Below are positions 38,890-47,503 of a DNA stretch of 64,000 bases, piece by piece. Position 1 is the first letter of the stretch; each line of letters starts with the position of its first letter. The notes below the pieces were generated by a model. It was given only the letters and a program-made list of their open reading frames with translations, searched no databases and was not told the DNA's origin. Source of the DNA: Capillimicrobium parvum. GTDB lineage: Bacteria; Actinomycetota; Thermoleophilia; Solirubrobacterales; Solirubrobacteraceae. The stretch lies in NCBI RefSeq assembly GCF_021172045.1, contig NZ_CP087164.1, positions 930,001-994,000 of the forward strand, written 5' to 3'. Made by a program: the position numbers and the translations under genes.

Positions 38890-40194
38890 CTACGCCGGCA
38901 GCTTTCGGAACCCCACCGTGCTGGCCGGCGGGCCGGCATCGGCACCCCTGGCGGGTCCGGCATCGGCGCTCCGGGCCGGCAGCGGGCCGGAGCGCTCGCG
39001 CCCGGCCCAGCGGGCGGCGAGCGCGGCGGTCATGACCGCCGCCGCGCCGCCCAGCGCCAGTCCGGCCCGCGGATCGATGGCGTCGGCGAGCCAGCCGACG
39101 AGCGGCGCGCCGACCGCCGTCGAGCCGATGAAGAGCATCCCGTAGAGGGCCATCGCGCGGCCGCGCATCTCGGGGGCGGCGCTCAGCTGCACCGCCGAGT
39201 TCGTCCCCGCCGAGAAGCTCACGCTCGCGGCGCCCACCGCGACGAACGACGCCATGAGCAGCGGGAAGGTCGGCGCCGCCGCGGAGAGCAGCGTGAGGCC
39301 GCCGAACGCGGTCGCGCTGACGACGAGGAAGCGCTCGTCGACCACCGCGCGGGAGCCCATGACCAGCGCGCCGGCGATCGAGCCCACGGCAAGCGCGGCG
39401 CTCAGCGCGGCGTACCCGGCGGCGCCGGTGTCGAAGGTGAACTTCGCGAGCACCGGCAGCAGGACGGTGAAGTTGAACGACAGGGTGCCGATGACGGCCA
39501 TCATCAGCAGCGGCAGCCGCAGCCGCGGCGTGGCGGCGACGTAGCGCAGGCCCTCGCGCAGCTGGCCCTGCGCACGCGGCGTGCGCCTGGCCGCGTCGAG
39601 CTCGGCGGGGTCCATGCGCCGCAGGGCGGTGAGCATCGCGGCGAACGAGAGCGCGTTGAGCAGGAAGCACGGGCCGACGCCCGCGATCGCGATGATGCCG
39701 GCCGCGACGGCCGGGCCGGCGATGCGCGAGCTGTGCACGAGGATGCTGTTCAGGCTCACGGCGTTGACCACGCGGTCGGCCCCGACGATCTCCGAGACGA
39801 ACGCCTGGCGCGCCGGGTTGTCGATCGCGGTCACCACGCCGCCCGCGAAGACGAGGGCCATGACCATCCAGGCCTCGACGTGGCCGGTGGTGACGAGCAC
39901 GAACAGGGCCAGGGGCGGCAGCACGAGCAGCGTCTGCGTGATGGTCAGCAGACGGCGCTTGGGCAGGCGGTCGGCCAGCAGGCCGCCCCAAGCGCCGAAG
40001 AGCAGCAGCGGGAGGAACTGCATCGCGGCGGTGAGGCCGACGTAGGTGCCCTCGCCGGTGAGGTGCAGGACGAGCCACATCGCGGCGACGTTCTGGACCC
40101 AGTTGCCGGAGACCGAGACGATCTGGCCGGTGAAGAACCGGCGGTAGTTCGGGATGTGCAGGGAGACGACGGAGCGTCGGAGCGCCGCGCTCAT
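38890..40194 (-). CDS. MFS transporter (MFS_3/EntS-like)
   Basis: A 434-residue major facilitator with about 12 membrane segments. It begins NYRRFFTGQIVSVSGNWVQN, typical of the EntS/MFS_3 class that exports siderophores and drugs, with GGLLADRLPKRRLL in the loop between helices 2 and 3 and AIDNPARQAFVSEIVGADRV further on. The tail has two copies of the motif DAGPARGADAGPP-like. The MarR gene upstream shares one base with its start, so the pair is an operon for drug or metabolite efflux. Confidence 0.87.
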   Translation of the reverse strand: MSAALRRSVVSLHIPNYRRFFTGQIVSVSGNWVQNVAAMWLVLHLTGEGTYVGLTAAMQFLPLLLFGAWGGLLADRLPKRRLLTITQTLLVLPPLALFVLVTTGHVEAWMVMALVFAGGVVTAIDNPARQAFVSEIVGADRVVNAVSLNSILVHSSRIAGPAVAAGIIAIAGVGPCFLLNALSFAAMLTALRRMDPAELDAARRTPRAQGQLREGLRYVAATPRLRLPLLMMAVIGTLSFNFTVLLPVLAKFTFDTGAAGYAALSAALAVGSIAGALVMGSRAVVDERFLVVSATAFGGLTLLSAAAPTFPLLMASFVAVGAASVSFSAGTNSAVQLSAAPEMRGRAMALYGMLFIGSTAVGAPLVGWLADAIDPRAGLALGGAAAVMTAALAARWAGRERSGPLPARSADAGPARGADAGPPASTVGFRKLPA

Positions 40195-40628
40195 CAGGCC
40201 TCGAGCATCCGCTCGATGATCGTCGCCGCCCGCTCGAGCGTCGCCCGCTCGTCAGCGTCGAGGGCCTCCATGCGCTGGGCCAGGAACGCGTCCTTCCGGC
40301 TGCGCACGCTCTCGAGCAGCGCGCGGCCGTCCTCCGAGATCGAGATCAGCGAGGAGCGCCCGTCGCTGGGGTCGGGCGCGCGGGTGACGAGCCCGTCCTC
40401 CTCCATGCGGGCCAGCAGCCGGGCGACCGTGGGGCGCTGCACCCGCTCGTGAGCGGCGAGCTCGCTCGGGGTCAGCGGGCCGTGGCGGTCGACCGTCGCC
40501 AGGGCTGCGGCCTGCGACGGCGACAGCCCGCCGCCGGCCTCCTGGCGCATGCGCCGGGAGGTCCGCACGATCGCCAGGCGCAGGCGCGCGGCGGTGTCGG
40601 TGCGGGCGGAGCGAGAACTGGTTGCCAT
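40194..40628 (-). CDS. MarR-family regulator
   Basis: A 144-residue winged-helix repressor: AALATVDRHGPLTPSELAAH, then VQRPTVARLLARMEEDGLVT and the wing RAPDPSDGRSSLISI. It precedes and overlaps the MFS gene by one base. A perfect inverted repeat sits immediately before its ATG, and there is no Shine-Dalgarno there, so the transcript may be leaderless and autorepressed. Confidence 0.9.
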   Translation of the reverse strand: MATSSRSARTDTAARLRLAIVRTSRRMRQEAGGGLSPSQAAALATVDRHGPLTPSELAAHERVQRPTVARLLARMEEDGLVTRAPDPSDGRSSLISISEDGRALLESVRSRKDAFLAQRMEALDADERATLERAATIIERMLEA

Positions 40629-40645
40629 CGCTAACTAGCTTAGCG
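40629..40645. promoter_or_regulatory. Inverted repeat directly before the MarR start
   Basis: Exact arms cgctaa and ttagcg with spacer ctagc end on the base before the MarR ATG (40628). It is AT-rich against the local GC background and could include the -10 element. A repressor bound here would block both transcription and, for a leaderless mRNA, the start codon. Confidence 0.6.
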
Positions 40646-40656
40646 AATCAGTTCGG

Positions 40657-40797
40657 CCGGCGCACGCGGACGCGGCGTGGGTGGGGGGCCGCCACACGCG
40701 GACGCGCGTGGGTGGGGGGCCGGCGCACGCGGACGCGGCGTGGGGCGGCACACGCGGACGCGGCCTGGGGTCAGGGCCGCCAGACGTGGACGCGCCG
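40657..40797. repeat. Degenerate GC-rich tandem repeat, about five copies
   Basis: Successive copies of CGGCGCACGCGGACGCGGCG plus a following TGGGTGGGGGGC appear from 40657, 40690, 40720, 40745 and 40777, the later copies shorter and more diverged. No gene lies on either strand between 40646 and 40850. The core CACGCGGACGCGGCGTG is partly self-complementary and could form small hairpins. Confidence 0.7.
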
Positions 40798-40850
40798 CCC
40801 GGGGGCCGGGCGGCGCGGTCGTTCGCTCTGCTTCGCCGGCTCGGGAGGCG

Positions 40851-41258
40851 CTACGCCGCGGCCAGGGGATGCCAGCCGCGGCCCTCCTTGCGCACGAGCC
40901 CGTCCTGCTCGAGCCCGGGGAGCACGCGATAGAGGTAGTTCTGCTTGATGCCCATGCGCTCGGCGAGCTCGGAGATGGTGATCCCCGGGTTCTCCTGCAC
41001 GAGCGACAGCGCCTGCTTGGAGCGGGTCCCGCTGCCCCGAGGACGCCCGCGGCCCGACGACCGCGATCCTGTCCCGGCCCCCGCCCGTGCCGGCGAGCGC
41101 CGGCGGGACGTCGCCACACGCGGGGCGCGACCGTCGCCCGGGACGCCCTCGAGCGCCCGCTGCGCGGCCTCCAGTCGCTGGTACTCCTCGACCAGCGGCC
41201 GGAGCTCCTTCAAGCGCTCAGCGATTTCACGCTTTTTGTCATCCAGGAAGTCTGCCAT
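40851..41258 (-). CDS. Coiled-coil protein with C-terminal winged-helix domain
   Basis: A 135-residue protein. Residues 1-40 (DDKKREIAERLKELRPLVEE, then YQRLEAAQRAL) should form a coiled coil, residues 45-80 are a basic Arg/Ser/Gly linker, and residues 85-133 are a winged HTH (SKQALSLVQENPGITISELA, ERMGIKQNYLYRVLPGLEQD, GLVRKEGRGW). It is probably a DNA-binding, nucleoid-associated or regulatory protein; similar ones are widespread in Solirubrobacterales and have no name. ATG 41258 is the start of the coiled-coil segment. Confidence 0.7.
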   Translation of the reverse strand: MADFLDDKKREIAERLKELRPLVEEYQRLEAAQRALEGVPGDGRAPRVATSRRRSPARAGAGTGSRSSGRGRPRGSGTRSKQALSLVQENPGITISELAERMGIKQNYLYRVLPGLEQDGLVRKEGRGWHPLAAA

Positions 41259-41283
41259 GGAGGGAAGGGTAACGGTTAACGTG

Positions 41284-42078
41284 TCACAGCGCATATGTTT
41301 CGCCTTCACGTGCAACGAGAACTGCACGACCGAAGCTGCGCTCCGCCTCCGCGCGAACCCACTGCTCGCCCAGTTCGTCCGGGAAATGGGTGATGACGAG
41401 CTGCTTGGCGTTCGCCCGCGCGGCGTGGTCGCCGGCCTCCCCGGCGGTGAGATGGCCCCGCGTCCCGTCGCGCTCTGGCCGCGGCAGCGTGGCCTCGAGC
41501 ATGAGCAGGTCGGTGCCGTCGGCGAACCGAACGAGCTCGTCGGTGGGTGCGGAGTCCGCCCCGAAGGTGAACCGCCCGCCCGTCTGCAGTGACACGATCT
41601 CGATCGCCCACGCGGGAACGAAGTGGGGAACCGCGTGGAAGCGCAGGCGCAACGGTCCGATTTCCAGACACTCGTCAGGGTCATACTCACATAGGTCGAA
41701 CGCGTTCTCCACGAGCGTCTCGGTGCCCCATGCCCCCGTCACCCGGCGAAACACGTCGCGGCTGCCGCGCGGGCACAGCAGCCGCGGCCGCGCCGGATTG
41801 TCGGTACCCGGCCAGCCGTGCACCGGCACGGGCTGCTGGCGAGGTGAGTAGGTCAGCGCGTACGCGTACGGGATGAGATCGAGGAAGTGATCGGCGTGGA
41901 GGTGTGAGATGACGACGACGTCCACGTCGACGTAGTCCACACGCGAGCGCAGCTTGCCGAACACGCCGTTGCCGCAGTCGAGCAGCAGGACCATCCCCGT
42001 CTCCTCGACGAGATATCCGCTGCACGCTCCGCCCGGGTCCTGCCAGGAGGGCGACTTGCCGAGCACCGTGATCCGCAC
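41284..42078 (-). CDS. Metallo-beta-lactamase-fold hydrolase (RNase Z-like)
   Basis: A 264-residue protein with the MBL signature VVISHLHADHFLDLIPYAYA. Other metal ligands are LLLDCGNGVFG, the FHAVPHFVPAWAIEI region, FTFGADSAPTDEL and the late LVITHFP. The form with KSPSWQDPGGACSGYLVEE at the start is the cyclic phosphodiesterase or RNase Z-like class. The final H in TRGHLTAGEAG matches this class. Substrate unknown. It is divergent from the antiporter, with 27 bases between the starts. Confidence 0.83.
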   Translation of the reverse strand: MRITVLGKSPSWQDPGGACSGYLVEETGMVLLLDCGNGVFGKLRSRVDYVDVDVVVISHLHADHFLDLIPYAYALTYSPRQQPVPVHGWPGTDNPARPRLLCPRGSRDVFRRVTGAWGTETLVENAFDLCEYDPDECLEIGPLRLRFHAVPHFVPAWAIEIVSLQTGGRFTFGADSAPTDELVRFADGTDLLMLEATLPRPERDGTRGHLTAGEAGDHAARANAKQLVITHFPDELGEQWVRAEAERSFGRAVLVAREGETYAL

Positions 42079-42105
42079 CGGAGCGCCACAATACCTTCCG
42101 CGCTC

Positions 42106-43359
42106 GTGACGTCATTCGAAACCGTCGCCGTGGTCCTCGGCGCCGTCCTCATGGGCGGCGCGCTGCTGTCCGGGCTCGCCCATCGCAGCTTCCTGTCGCT
42201 GACGGCGCTGTTCGTCATCGTCGGCTTCGTCCTGGGCGATGGCGGCCTCGACGTCCTGCAGTTCGACCCGGGGTCCGGGTTCGTCGTGATCCTCGCCGAG
42301 GTGGCGCTGATCGTGCTGCTGTTCCGCGACGGCCTCGAGGTGGAGAGCGAGATGCTCCAGCGCGAGTGGCGGCTGCCGCTGCGCAAGCTCGTCATCGGGA
42401 TGCCGATCACCGCCGCGATCGTCGCGGTCTCGGCCAAGCTGCTCACCGACCTGTCGTGGACGGAGGCGTTCCTGCTGGGCGCGCTGCTGTCGCCGACCGA
42501 TCCCGTGCTGTCGTCGGCGGTCGTCACCAATCCGCGGGTGCCGCGCGTCGTGCGCCATTCCCTGAATCTCGAGTCGGGGCTCAACGACGGCCTCGCGCTG
42601 CCACCCGTGCTCGCGCTCATCGCGGCGCTGAGCCTCACCCGGCCGGACTTCGACGTCGTCACCTTCGTGCTGCAGGACGTCGGGCTCGGGCTCGTGTTCG
42701 GCATCGCGATGGGCTTTCTCGCGTCCGTGCTGCTGCCGCGCGGCGGGGGGCTCACGAAGGGAATTCCCGGACATCAGAAGTCGCTGTACGCCCTCGGCGT
42801 CGCCTTCGCCACCTACGGCGTCTCGGTCATCGAGCCGCACGGCAACGGCTTCATCGCCGTCTACGTCGCCGCGATCGTGCTCGGCATCCGCCGAGCGGAC
42901 ATCCGCGGCGAGTTCGAGCACCGCTCCGACGACATCGTGGAATTGGTGAAGCTCGGCATCTTCGTCGTGTTCGGTTCGCTGCTGACGTTCAGCGGGCTGT
43001 TCGGGGACGGCTGGGCGGCGGTGGCGATCGTCGTGGTGGCGCTCCTGCTCGCGCGGCCGATCGCGCTGGCGGTGGCGCTCGCGGGTACCCGGCTCAGCCT
43101 GCCGACGAAGGCGTTCATGGCGTGGTTCGGGCCCAAGGGCGTGGCCACGATGACGTTCTCGATCATCGTGCTCGGCGAGGGGCTGGCCGACGGCGAGCGG
43201 ATCTTCAACATCGCGGCGCTCGTGGTGTTCGTCTCGATCATCGTTCACTCCACGACCGACACCGCCGGGGTGAACTGGATCGCGCGCCACGACACCAAGC
43301 AACGCGAGCGCGAGGAGCACGCTGCGCCGGCCGAGCCTGCCGGACGCGGCCCGGGGTAG
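42106..43359 (+). CDS. Na+/H+ (CPA1-type) antiporter
   Basis: A 417-residue cation:proton antiporter with about 12 transmembrane segments. The ion-binding region is LLSPTDPVLSSAVV, and HSLNLESGLNDGLALPPVLA is the conserved loop with ND; GPKGVATMTFSIIVLGEGLA is the late helix. It exchanges Na+, K+ or Li+ for H+ and would control pH and salt. GTG 42106 gives 12 helices. Two signalling genes follow on the same strand, the first GTG being two bases after its stop. Confidence 0.88.
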   Translation: MTSFETVAVVLGAVLMGGALLSGLAHRSFLSLTALFVIVGFVLGDGGLDVLQFDPGSGFVVILAEVALIVLLFRDGLEVESEMLQREWRLPLRKLVIGMPITAAIVAVSAKLLTDLSWTEAFLLGALLSPTDPVLSSAVVTNPRVPRVVRHSLNLESGLNDGLALPPVLALIAALSLTRPDFDVVTFVLQDVGLGLVFGIAMGFLASVLLPRGGGLTKGIPGHQKSLYALGVAFATYGVSVIEPHGNGFIAVYVAAIVLGIRRADIRGEFEHRSDDIVELVKLGIFVVFGSLLTFSGLFGDGWAAVAIVVVALLLARPIALAVALAGTRLSLPTKAFMAWFGPKGVATMTFSIIVLGEGLADGERIFNIAALVVFVSIIVHSTTDTAGVNWIARHDTKQREREEHAAPAEPAGRGPG

Positions 43360-43361
43360 GC

Positions 43362-44159
43362 GTGGCGCTGCTGTGGCGGGTCTTCGCGACGAACGCCGCC
43401 GTCCTGGTGGCGGCGACCCTCGTGCTGGTGCTCACGCCCGCCACGGTCAGCTTCCCGCTCGCGGCGCAGGAGGCGGTCGTGCTGGCGGTCGGCCTCGCGC
43501 TGCTGCTCGGCCTGGACTTCCTGCTGCTGCGCCGGGCCGTCGGCCGGGACTCCCTCGAGCGCGTGCGCGGCATGCTGGCCGCGCAGGAGGGTGAGCGGCT
43601 CCGCGTGGCCCGCGAGCTGCACGACGAGGTCGGCCAGACGCTGACCGCGGTGCTTCTCTCGCTCGAGCGGACCCCGAGCGAGGAGGAGCTCGCAGGCGCG
43701 CGCGAGACGGTGCGAGCCGCGCTGGACGACGTGCGCTCGATCGCCCGGCGCCTGCGCCCGGAGGCACTCGACGACCTCGGCCTCACCAGTGCGCTGGCCG
43801 CGTTGACCGTGTCCGTCCAGCGGGCGACGGGCCTGCGGGTCGAGCGCGAGCTGCGGGCGCCTGCGGGCACCCTGGGCGACGAGGAGGAGCTCGTCGCCTA
43901 TCGGGTGGCACAGGAGGCGCTGACGAACGTCGCGCGGCACGCCGGCGCGACCCGCGCGGTCGTCCGGACGGCGGCGCTCCCGGGCGATGGGTTCGTGCTG
44001 GAGGTCGCCGACGACGGGCGGGGATTCGACCCGAGGGCCGCGACGACCGGCGCCGGCCTGCTCGGCATGCGCGAGCGAGCCGGGCTCATCGGAGCGCGGC
44101 TGGCGATCGACACGGCTCCTGGCGCCGGCACCACGGTCCGGCTGGAGATCGGGTCGTGA
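43362..44159 (+). CDS. NarL-type sensor histidine kinase (HisKA_3)
   Basis: A 265-residue kinase with two N-terminal membrane helices and almost no extracellular part, so it probably senses the membrane or a partner protein. The phosphoacceptor is His87 in RVARELHDEVGQTLTAV; the ATP domain has AYRVAQEALTNVARHAGATR, VADDGRGFDPRAA and GLLGMRERAGLIGA. GTG 43362 follows the antiporter stop by two bases and the kinase stop overlaps the response-regulator start by four, a single operon. The antiporter may be the sensed partner or target. Confidence 0.9.
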   Translation: MALLWRVFATNAAVLVAATLVLVLTPATVSFPLAAQEAVVLAVGLALLLGLDFLLLRRAVGRDSLERVRGMLAAQEGERLRVARELHDEVGQTLTAVLLSLERTPSEEELAGARETVRAALDDVRSIARRLRPEALDDLGLTSALAALTVSVQRATGLRVERELRAPAGTLGDEEELVAYRVAQEALTNVARHAGATRAVVRTAALPGDGFVLEVADDGRGFDPRAATTGAGLLGMRERAGLIGARLAIDTAPGAGTTVRLEIGS

Positions 44160-44815
44160 CCGCGGCCCGTCCCGCGCGGATCCTGCTCGCCGACGACCAC
44201 GCGATGGTCCGGCGCGGCCTGCGCCACGTGCTCGAAGGCGAGCCCGACCTCATGGTCATGGCGGAGGCCGGCGACGGGGCGGAGGCGGTCGAGCTCGCCC
44301 GGACCACGCCGCTGGACCTCGCGATCCTCGACGTGTCGATGCCGCGCATGACCGGTCTGCAGGCCGCCGCGATCCTGGCGAACGAACGGCCCGAGCTGCC
44401 CGTGCTCATGCTCTCGATGCACGACAACGAGCAGTACCTGTTCGAGGCGCTGAAGGCCGGCGCGTCGGGCTATGTGCTCAAGTCGGGCGCCGACCGCGAC
44501 CTCGTCGGCGCGTGCCGGGCCGTGCTGCGGGGCGAGCCGTTCCTCTACCCGACCGGCATCGCCGCGCTCATCCGCGACTTCCTCGACCGCGCCCGCGACG
44601 GCGAGGCGGCGCCGATCGACCCGCTCACCCCGCGCGAGCTCGAGGTCGTCAAGCTCGTCGCCGAGGCGCACACGTCCGAGCAGATCGCCCAGCTGCTCGG
44701 GATCTCGCGCAAGACGGTCGAGCGCCACCGGGAGCGGGTGCTGGCGAAGCTCGGGATGCGCGATCGCGTGGAGCTCACGCGGTACGCGATACGCCGCGGG
44801 CTGATCGAGCCGTAA
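44156..44815 (+). CDS. NarL-family response regulator
   Basis: A 219-residue regulator, cognate partner of the kinase before it. The receiver is complete: acidic pair DD at 13-14, phosphoacceptor Asp59 in LAILDVSMPRMTG, and the conserved Lys near 111 (GYVLKSGA). The C-terminal GerE HTH reads PLTPRELEVVKLVAEAHTSE, then ISRKTVERHRERVLAKLGM. GTG 44156 is coupled to the kinase gene. A terminator-like hairpin follows eight bases after the stop. Confidence 0.95.
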   Translation: MTAARPARILLADDHAMVRRGLRHVLEGEPDLMVMAEAGDGAEAVELARTTPLDLAILDVSMPRMTGLQAAAILANERPELPVLMLSMHDNEQYLFEALKAGASGYVLKSGADRDLVGACRAVLRGEPFLYPTGIAALIRDFLDRARDGEAAPIDPLTPRELEVVKLVAEAHTSEQIAQLLGISRKTVERHRERVLAKLGMRDRVELTRYAIRRGLIEP

Positions 44816-44822
44816 GGGTCGT

Positions 44823-44842
44823 TCCCCCCGCCGCAGGGGGGA
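44823..44842 (+). terminator. Hairpin after the antiporter two-component operon
   Basis: A stem of TCCCCCC paired with GGGGGGA around a six-base loop, starting eight bases past the response-regulator stop. There is no T-run after it, so it may act as a weak or Rho-assisted terminator. The position makes termination the likeliest role. Confidence 0.45.
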
Positions 44843-44876
44843 GAGGACCCGATGGTGCGCGGCCCTCCCGGGGCTC

Positions 44877-45203
44877 ATGCTCGATGCGGTGCCCCGCATC
44901 GTCCTGACCTGGGATCGCCCGCAGCACCTCGCCCGCGAGGAAGCCGACCGCTGGCTGCGCGAGGAGCTACAGGGCCTGCTCGCCATCCCGGAGATCCTGC
45001 GGATCGAGCTCGTGCGGCTCGGCTCGCCGCCGGCGTGCCATCCGCAGCCGTTCGCCTGGCTGTGCGAGCTGCACCTCGCCGAGGGCGCCGACGTCGGCGC
45101 GTGCCTGGCCCGGACCGCCTGCGCGGAGTGGCTGCGCGACCTGCGCCTCCTGGGCATGCGCCCCGCCGTCGGCGTCGCGATCGACCCCGTCGTGCTGCCC
45201 TGA
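44877..45203 (+). CDS. Hypothetical protein, 108 residues
   Basis: A 108-residue protein of unknown family: PRIVLTWDRPQHLAREEADR at the start, WLCELHLAEGADVGACL in the middle, then ARTACAEWLRDLRLLGMRPA. The overall pattern, two beta-alpha-beta units with conserved Trp and Cys, looks like a small ferredoxin-like fold, which is only a guess. Its stop overlaps the following ATG (TGATG), so it is expressed with the ArsB/NhaD-type transporter. Confidence 0.65.
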   Translation: MLDAVPRIVLTWDRPQHLAREEADRWLREELQGLLAIPEILRIELVRLGSPPACHPQPFAWLCELHLAEGADVGACLARTACAEWLRDLRLLGMRPAVGVAIDPVVLP

Positions 45204-46456
45204 TGGCCCTCGCCATCGGCGTGTTCGCCGCCGCCCTGGCGGTCATCGCCAGCGACCGCGTCGACCGCACGAAGGTCGCGCTCATCGGCGCCGTCCTGAT
45301 GATCCTCACCCAGACCATCGACCAGCAGCACGCGATCGAGGCCGTGGACTGGAACACGCTCGGTCTGCTTGCCGGGATGATGCTCATGGTCAAGCTCACC
45401 GAGCCGACCGGCGTCTTCACGTGGCTGGCGATCCGCGCCGGCCAGCTGTCGCGGGGCCGCCCGCTCGCGATCGTCGTCGCGCTCGCGCTGACGACTGCCG
45501 TGCTCTCGGCGTTCCTCGACAACCTCACGACGGTCCTGCTGATGGTGCCGATCACCTTCGTGCTGGCCGATGCGCTCGACATCGACGCGCTGCCGCTGGT
45601 GATCATCGAGATCATCATCTCGAACATCGGCGGCACCGCAACGCTGATAGGCGACCCGCCGAACATCATGATCGCCGGCGCCACCGAGCTGACGTTCACG
45701 GACTTCATCGTCAACCTGGCGCCGATCGCGGCGGTGACGGGAGTGGTCGTCACCGGCGGGCTGTACCTGGCGTTCCGGCGCCGGCTGCAGGTGTCGCCGG
45801 ACGCGCGCCGGCGCGTGCTCGCGCTCGACGCGGCCCGCTGCATCGAGGACGCGGGCGAGCTCAGGCGCACGATCCCGGTCCTGCTGCTCACGATCTTCGC
45901 CTTCTTCGCCCATCAGGCGCTGCATCTCGAGCCCGCCACCGTCGCCCTCGCCGGCGCCACCGTGATGCTCCTGGTCACGCGCCAGCCGATCGAGAAGGCG
46001 CTGGGCGGCATCGAGTGGCCGACGCTGTTCTTCTTCATGGGCCTGTTCGTCATGGTCGGGGCGTTGGAGCAGAGCGGCGCGATCGACGAGGTCGCGCACG
46101 GCATCGCCTCGGTCACCGCCGGCGACCGCAGCGCCGAGCTGCTCGGCATCGCCTGGGCGTCGGCGATCGGCTCGGGGATCGTCGACAACATCCCCTTCAC
46201 CGCGGCGATGATCCCGGTCGTCGAGCAGCTGCAGGGGGATTCCACCGACTCCGCGTACTGGTGGGCCCTCGCCCTCGGTGCCTGCTTCGGCGGCAACCTC
46301 ACGCTCGTGGCCGCCGCGGCCAACGTCGCCGCCGCCGGGATGGCCGAGCGCTCCGGCCGGCGCATCGGGTTCGTCAGCTTCCTGAAGGTCGGCGTGCCGG
46401 TGACCTTCGTATCCATGGCGCTCGCGACCGGGTACATCGCCCTGCGCTACCTGTGA
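45203..46456 (+). CDS. ArsB/NhaD-type (SLC13/IT superfamily) transporter
   Basis: A 417-residue membrane protein with about 11-12 helices in two inverted halves. The key motif of the superfamily is SAFLDNLTTVLLMVPITFVL with IIEIIISNIGGTATLIGDPP in the first half, and SGIVDNIPFTAAMIPVVEQL with LGACFGGNLTLVAAAANVAA in the second. Members move arsenite, Na+/H+, or dicarboxylates; the presence of SNIGGTATLIGDPPN favours ArsB/NhaD rather than DASS. No arsR or arsC is nearby, so arsenic is not supported. The preceding small gene is coupled. Confidence 0.85.
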   Translation: MALAIGVFAAALAVIASDRVDRTKVALIGAVLMILTQTIDQQHAIEAVDWNTLGLLAGMMLMVKLTEPTGVFTWLAIRAGQLSRGRPLAIVVALALTTAVLSAFLDNLTTVLLMVPITFVLADALDIDALPLVIIEIIISNIGGTATLIGDPPNIMIAGATELTFTDFIVNLAPIAAVTGVVVTGGLYLAFRRRLQVSPDARRRVLALDAARCIEDAGELRRTIPVLLLTIFAFFAHQALHLEPATVALAGATVMLLVTRQPIEKALGGIEWPTLFFFMGLFVMVGALEQSGAIDEVAHGIASVTAGDRSAELLGIAWASAIGSGIVDNIPFTAAMIPVVEQLQGDSTDSAYWWALALGACFGGNLTLVAAAANVAAAGMAERSGRRIGFVSFLKVGVPVTFVSMALATGYIALRYL

Positions 46457-47433
46457 GCCCCGATCGGCGCGGGCCTGTCGGCCGAGATCCGGAACGCGCG
46501 CCGGTAGGCGGCGGGGGACACGCCCATGGCGCGCGCGAAGTGGCGGCGATACGCGGCGGCGCTGGGGATGCCGACCGCGGCGCCGACGTGCTCGACCGGT
46601 AGCGAGGAGGCCTCGAGCAGCTCGAGGCTCGCCCGGACGCGCTGGTCGAGCAGCCACCGCGCCGGGCTCGTGCCGGTGGCGCGACGGAAGTGGCGGGTGA
46701 AGCTGCGCGGCGAGAGGTGGGCCTCGCGGGCCAGGTCGGCGAGGCCGATGCGCGTGTCGAGGCGCCCCAGCGCCCACTCCATCGTGCGCGCGACCGCGCC
46801 CTCGCCGGGGTCGGCGGGGACGGGGCGCTCGATGAACTGCGCCTGGCCGCCCTCCCGGTGCGGGGCGACCACGAGCCGCCGGGCGACCTGGTTGGCGACG
46901 TCGCTGCCGTGGTCGCGGCGCACGAGGTGCAGGCAGAGGTCGATGCCGGCCGCGCTGCCGGCCGAGGTCAGGACGTCGCCGTCGTCGACGTAGAGGACGT
47001 CGGGGTTGACGCGCACGCCGGGGTGGCGCCGCTGGAGCTCGCCGGCGTAGCGCCAGTGGGTGGCCGCCTCGCGGCCGTCGAGCAGGCCGGCGGCGGCGAG
47101 GGCGAACGCGCCCGAGCAGATCGAGACCAGGCGCGCGCCGCCGGCGTGGGCGTTCCGCAGCGCGGCGACGAGCGCCTCGGAGACCGGGCGGTCGGTGCGC
47201 TGGCCGGGGACGATCACCGTGTCGGCGGCGGCGAGGCGGTCGAGGCCGTGGCGCGGGTACAGCGCGAACCCGCCGACGGCCTCGAGCGGCTCGAGCCGCT
47301 CGGCGCACACGTCGAGCGCATAGGGCTCGATGTCGAGCTCCGGGCGGGGCAGGCCGAACACCTCGACGACGACGCCGAGCTCGAACGGGGCCATGCCGTC
47401 GAAGGCCAGGACGGCGACGCGGTGGGGCGTCAT
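46447..47433 (-). CDS. GlxA-type regulator: DJ-1/PfpI domain plus AraC HTH
   Basis: A 328-residue protein. The first 190 residues are a DJ-1/PfpI fold with the nucleophile-elbow cysteine in SICSGAFALAAAGLL, as in GlxA-family activators; the rest is an AraC HTH (LADLAREAHLSPRSFTRHFR, RATGTSPARWLLDQRVRASL and a second HTH VGAAVGIPSAAAYRRHFARA). Such regulators often respond to carnitine, arginine or glyoxal-type metabolites. The last 10 bases overlap the convergent transporter gene. Confidence 0.9.
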   Translation of the reverse strand: MTPHRVAVLAFDGMAPFELGVVVEVFGLPRPELDIEPYALDVCAERLEPLEAVGGFALYPRHGLDRLAAADTVIVPGQRTDRPVSEALVAALRNAHAGGARLVSICSGAFALAAAGLLDGREAATHWRYAGELQRRHPGVRVNPDVLYVDDGDVLTSAGSAAGIDLCLHLVRRDHGSDVANQVARRLVVAPHREGGQAQFIERPVPADPGEGAVARTMEWALGRLDTRIGLADLAREAHLSPRSFTRHFRRATGTSPARWLLDQRVRASLELLEASSLPVEHVGAAVGIPSAAAYRRHFARAMGVSPAAYRRAFRISADRPAPIGAHR

Positions 47434-47503
47434 GGCTCAAACATAGCGGAGGTTGTCCTTCGGGCCACTGGCGGACCGGCGCGAGGAGCGCGACGCTGCC
47501 GGC

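Noticed and set aside
40657-40797. Tandem repeats that might be a CRISPR array
   Set aside because: Copies are adjacent without unique spacers, are degenerate and have no cas genes nearby.
45203-46456. Arsenic resistance locus around the ArsB-like transporter
   Set aside because: No arsR, arsC or arsenic-binding motif is adjacent; the family also includes Na+/H+ and anion transporters.
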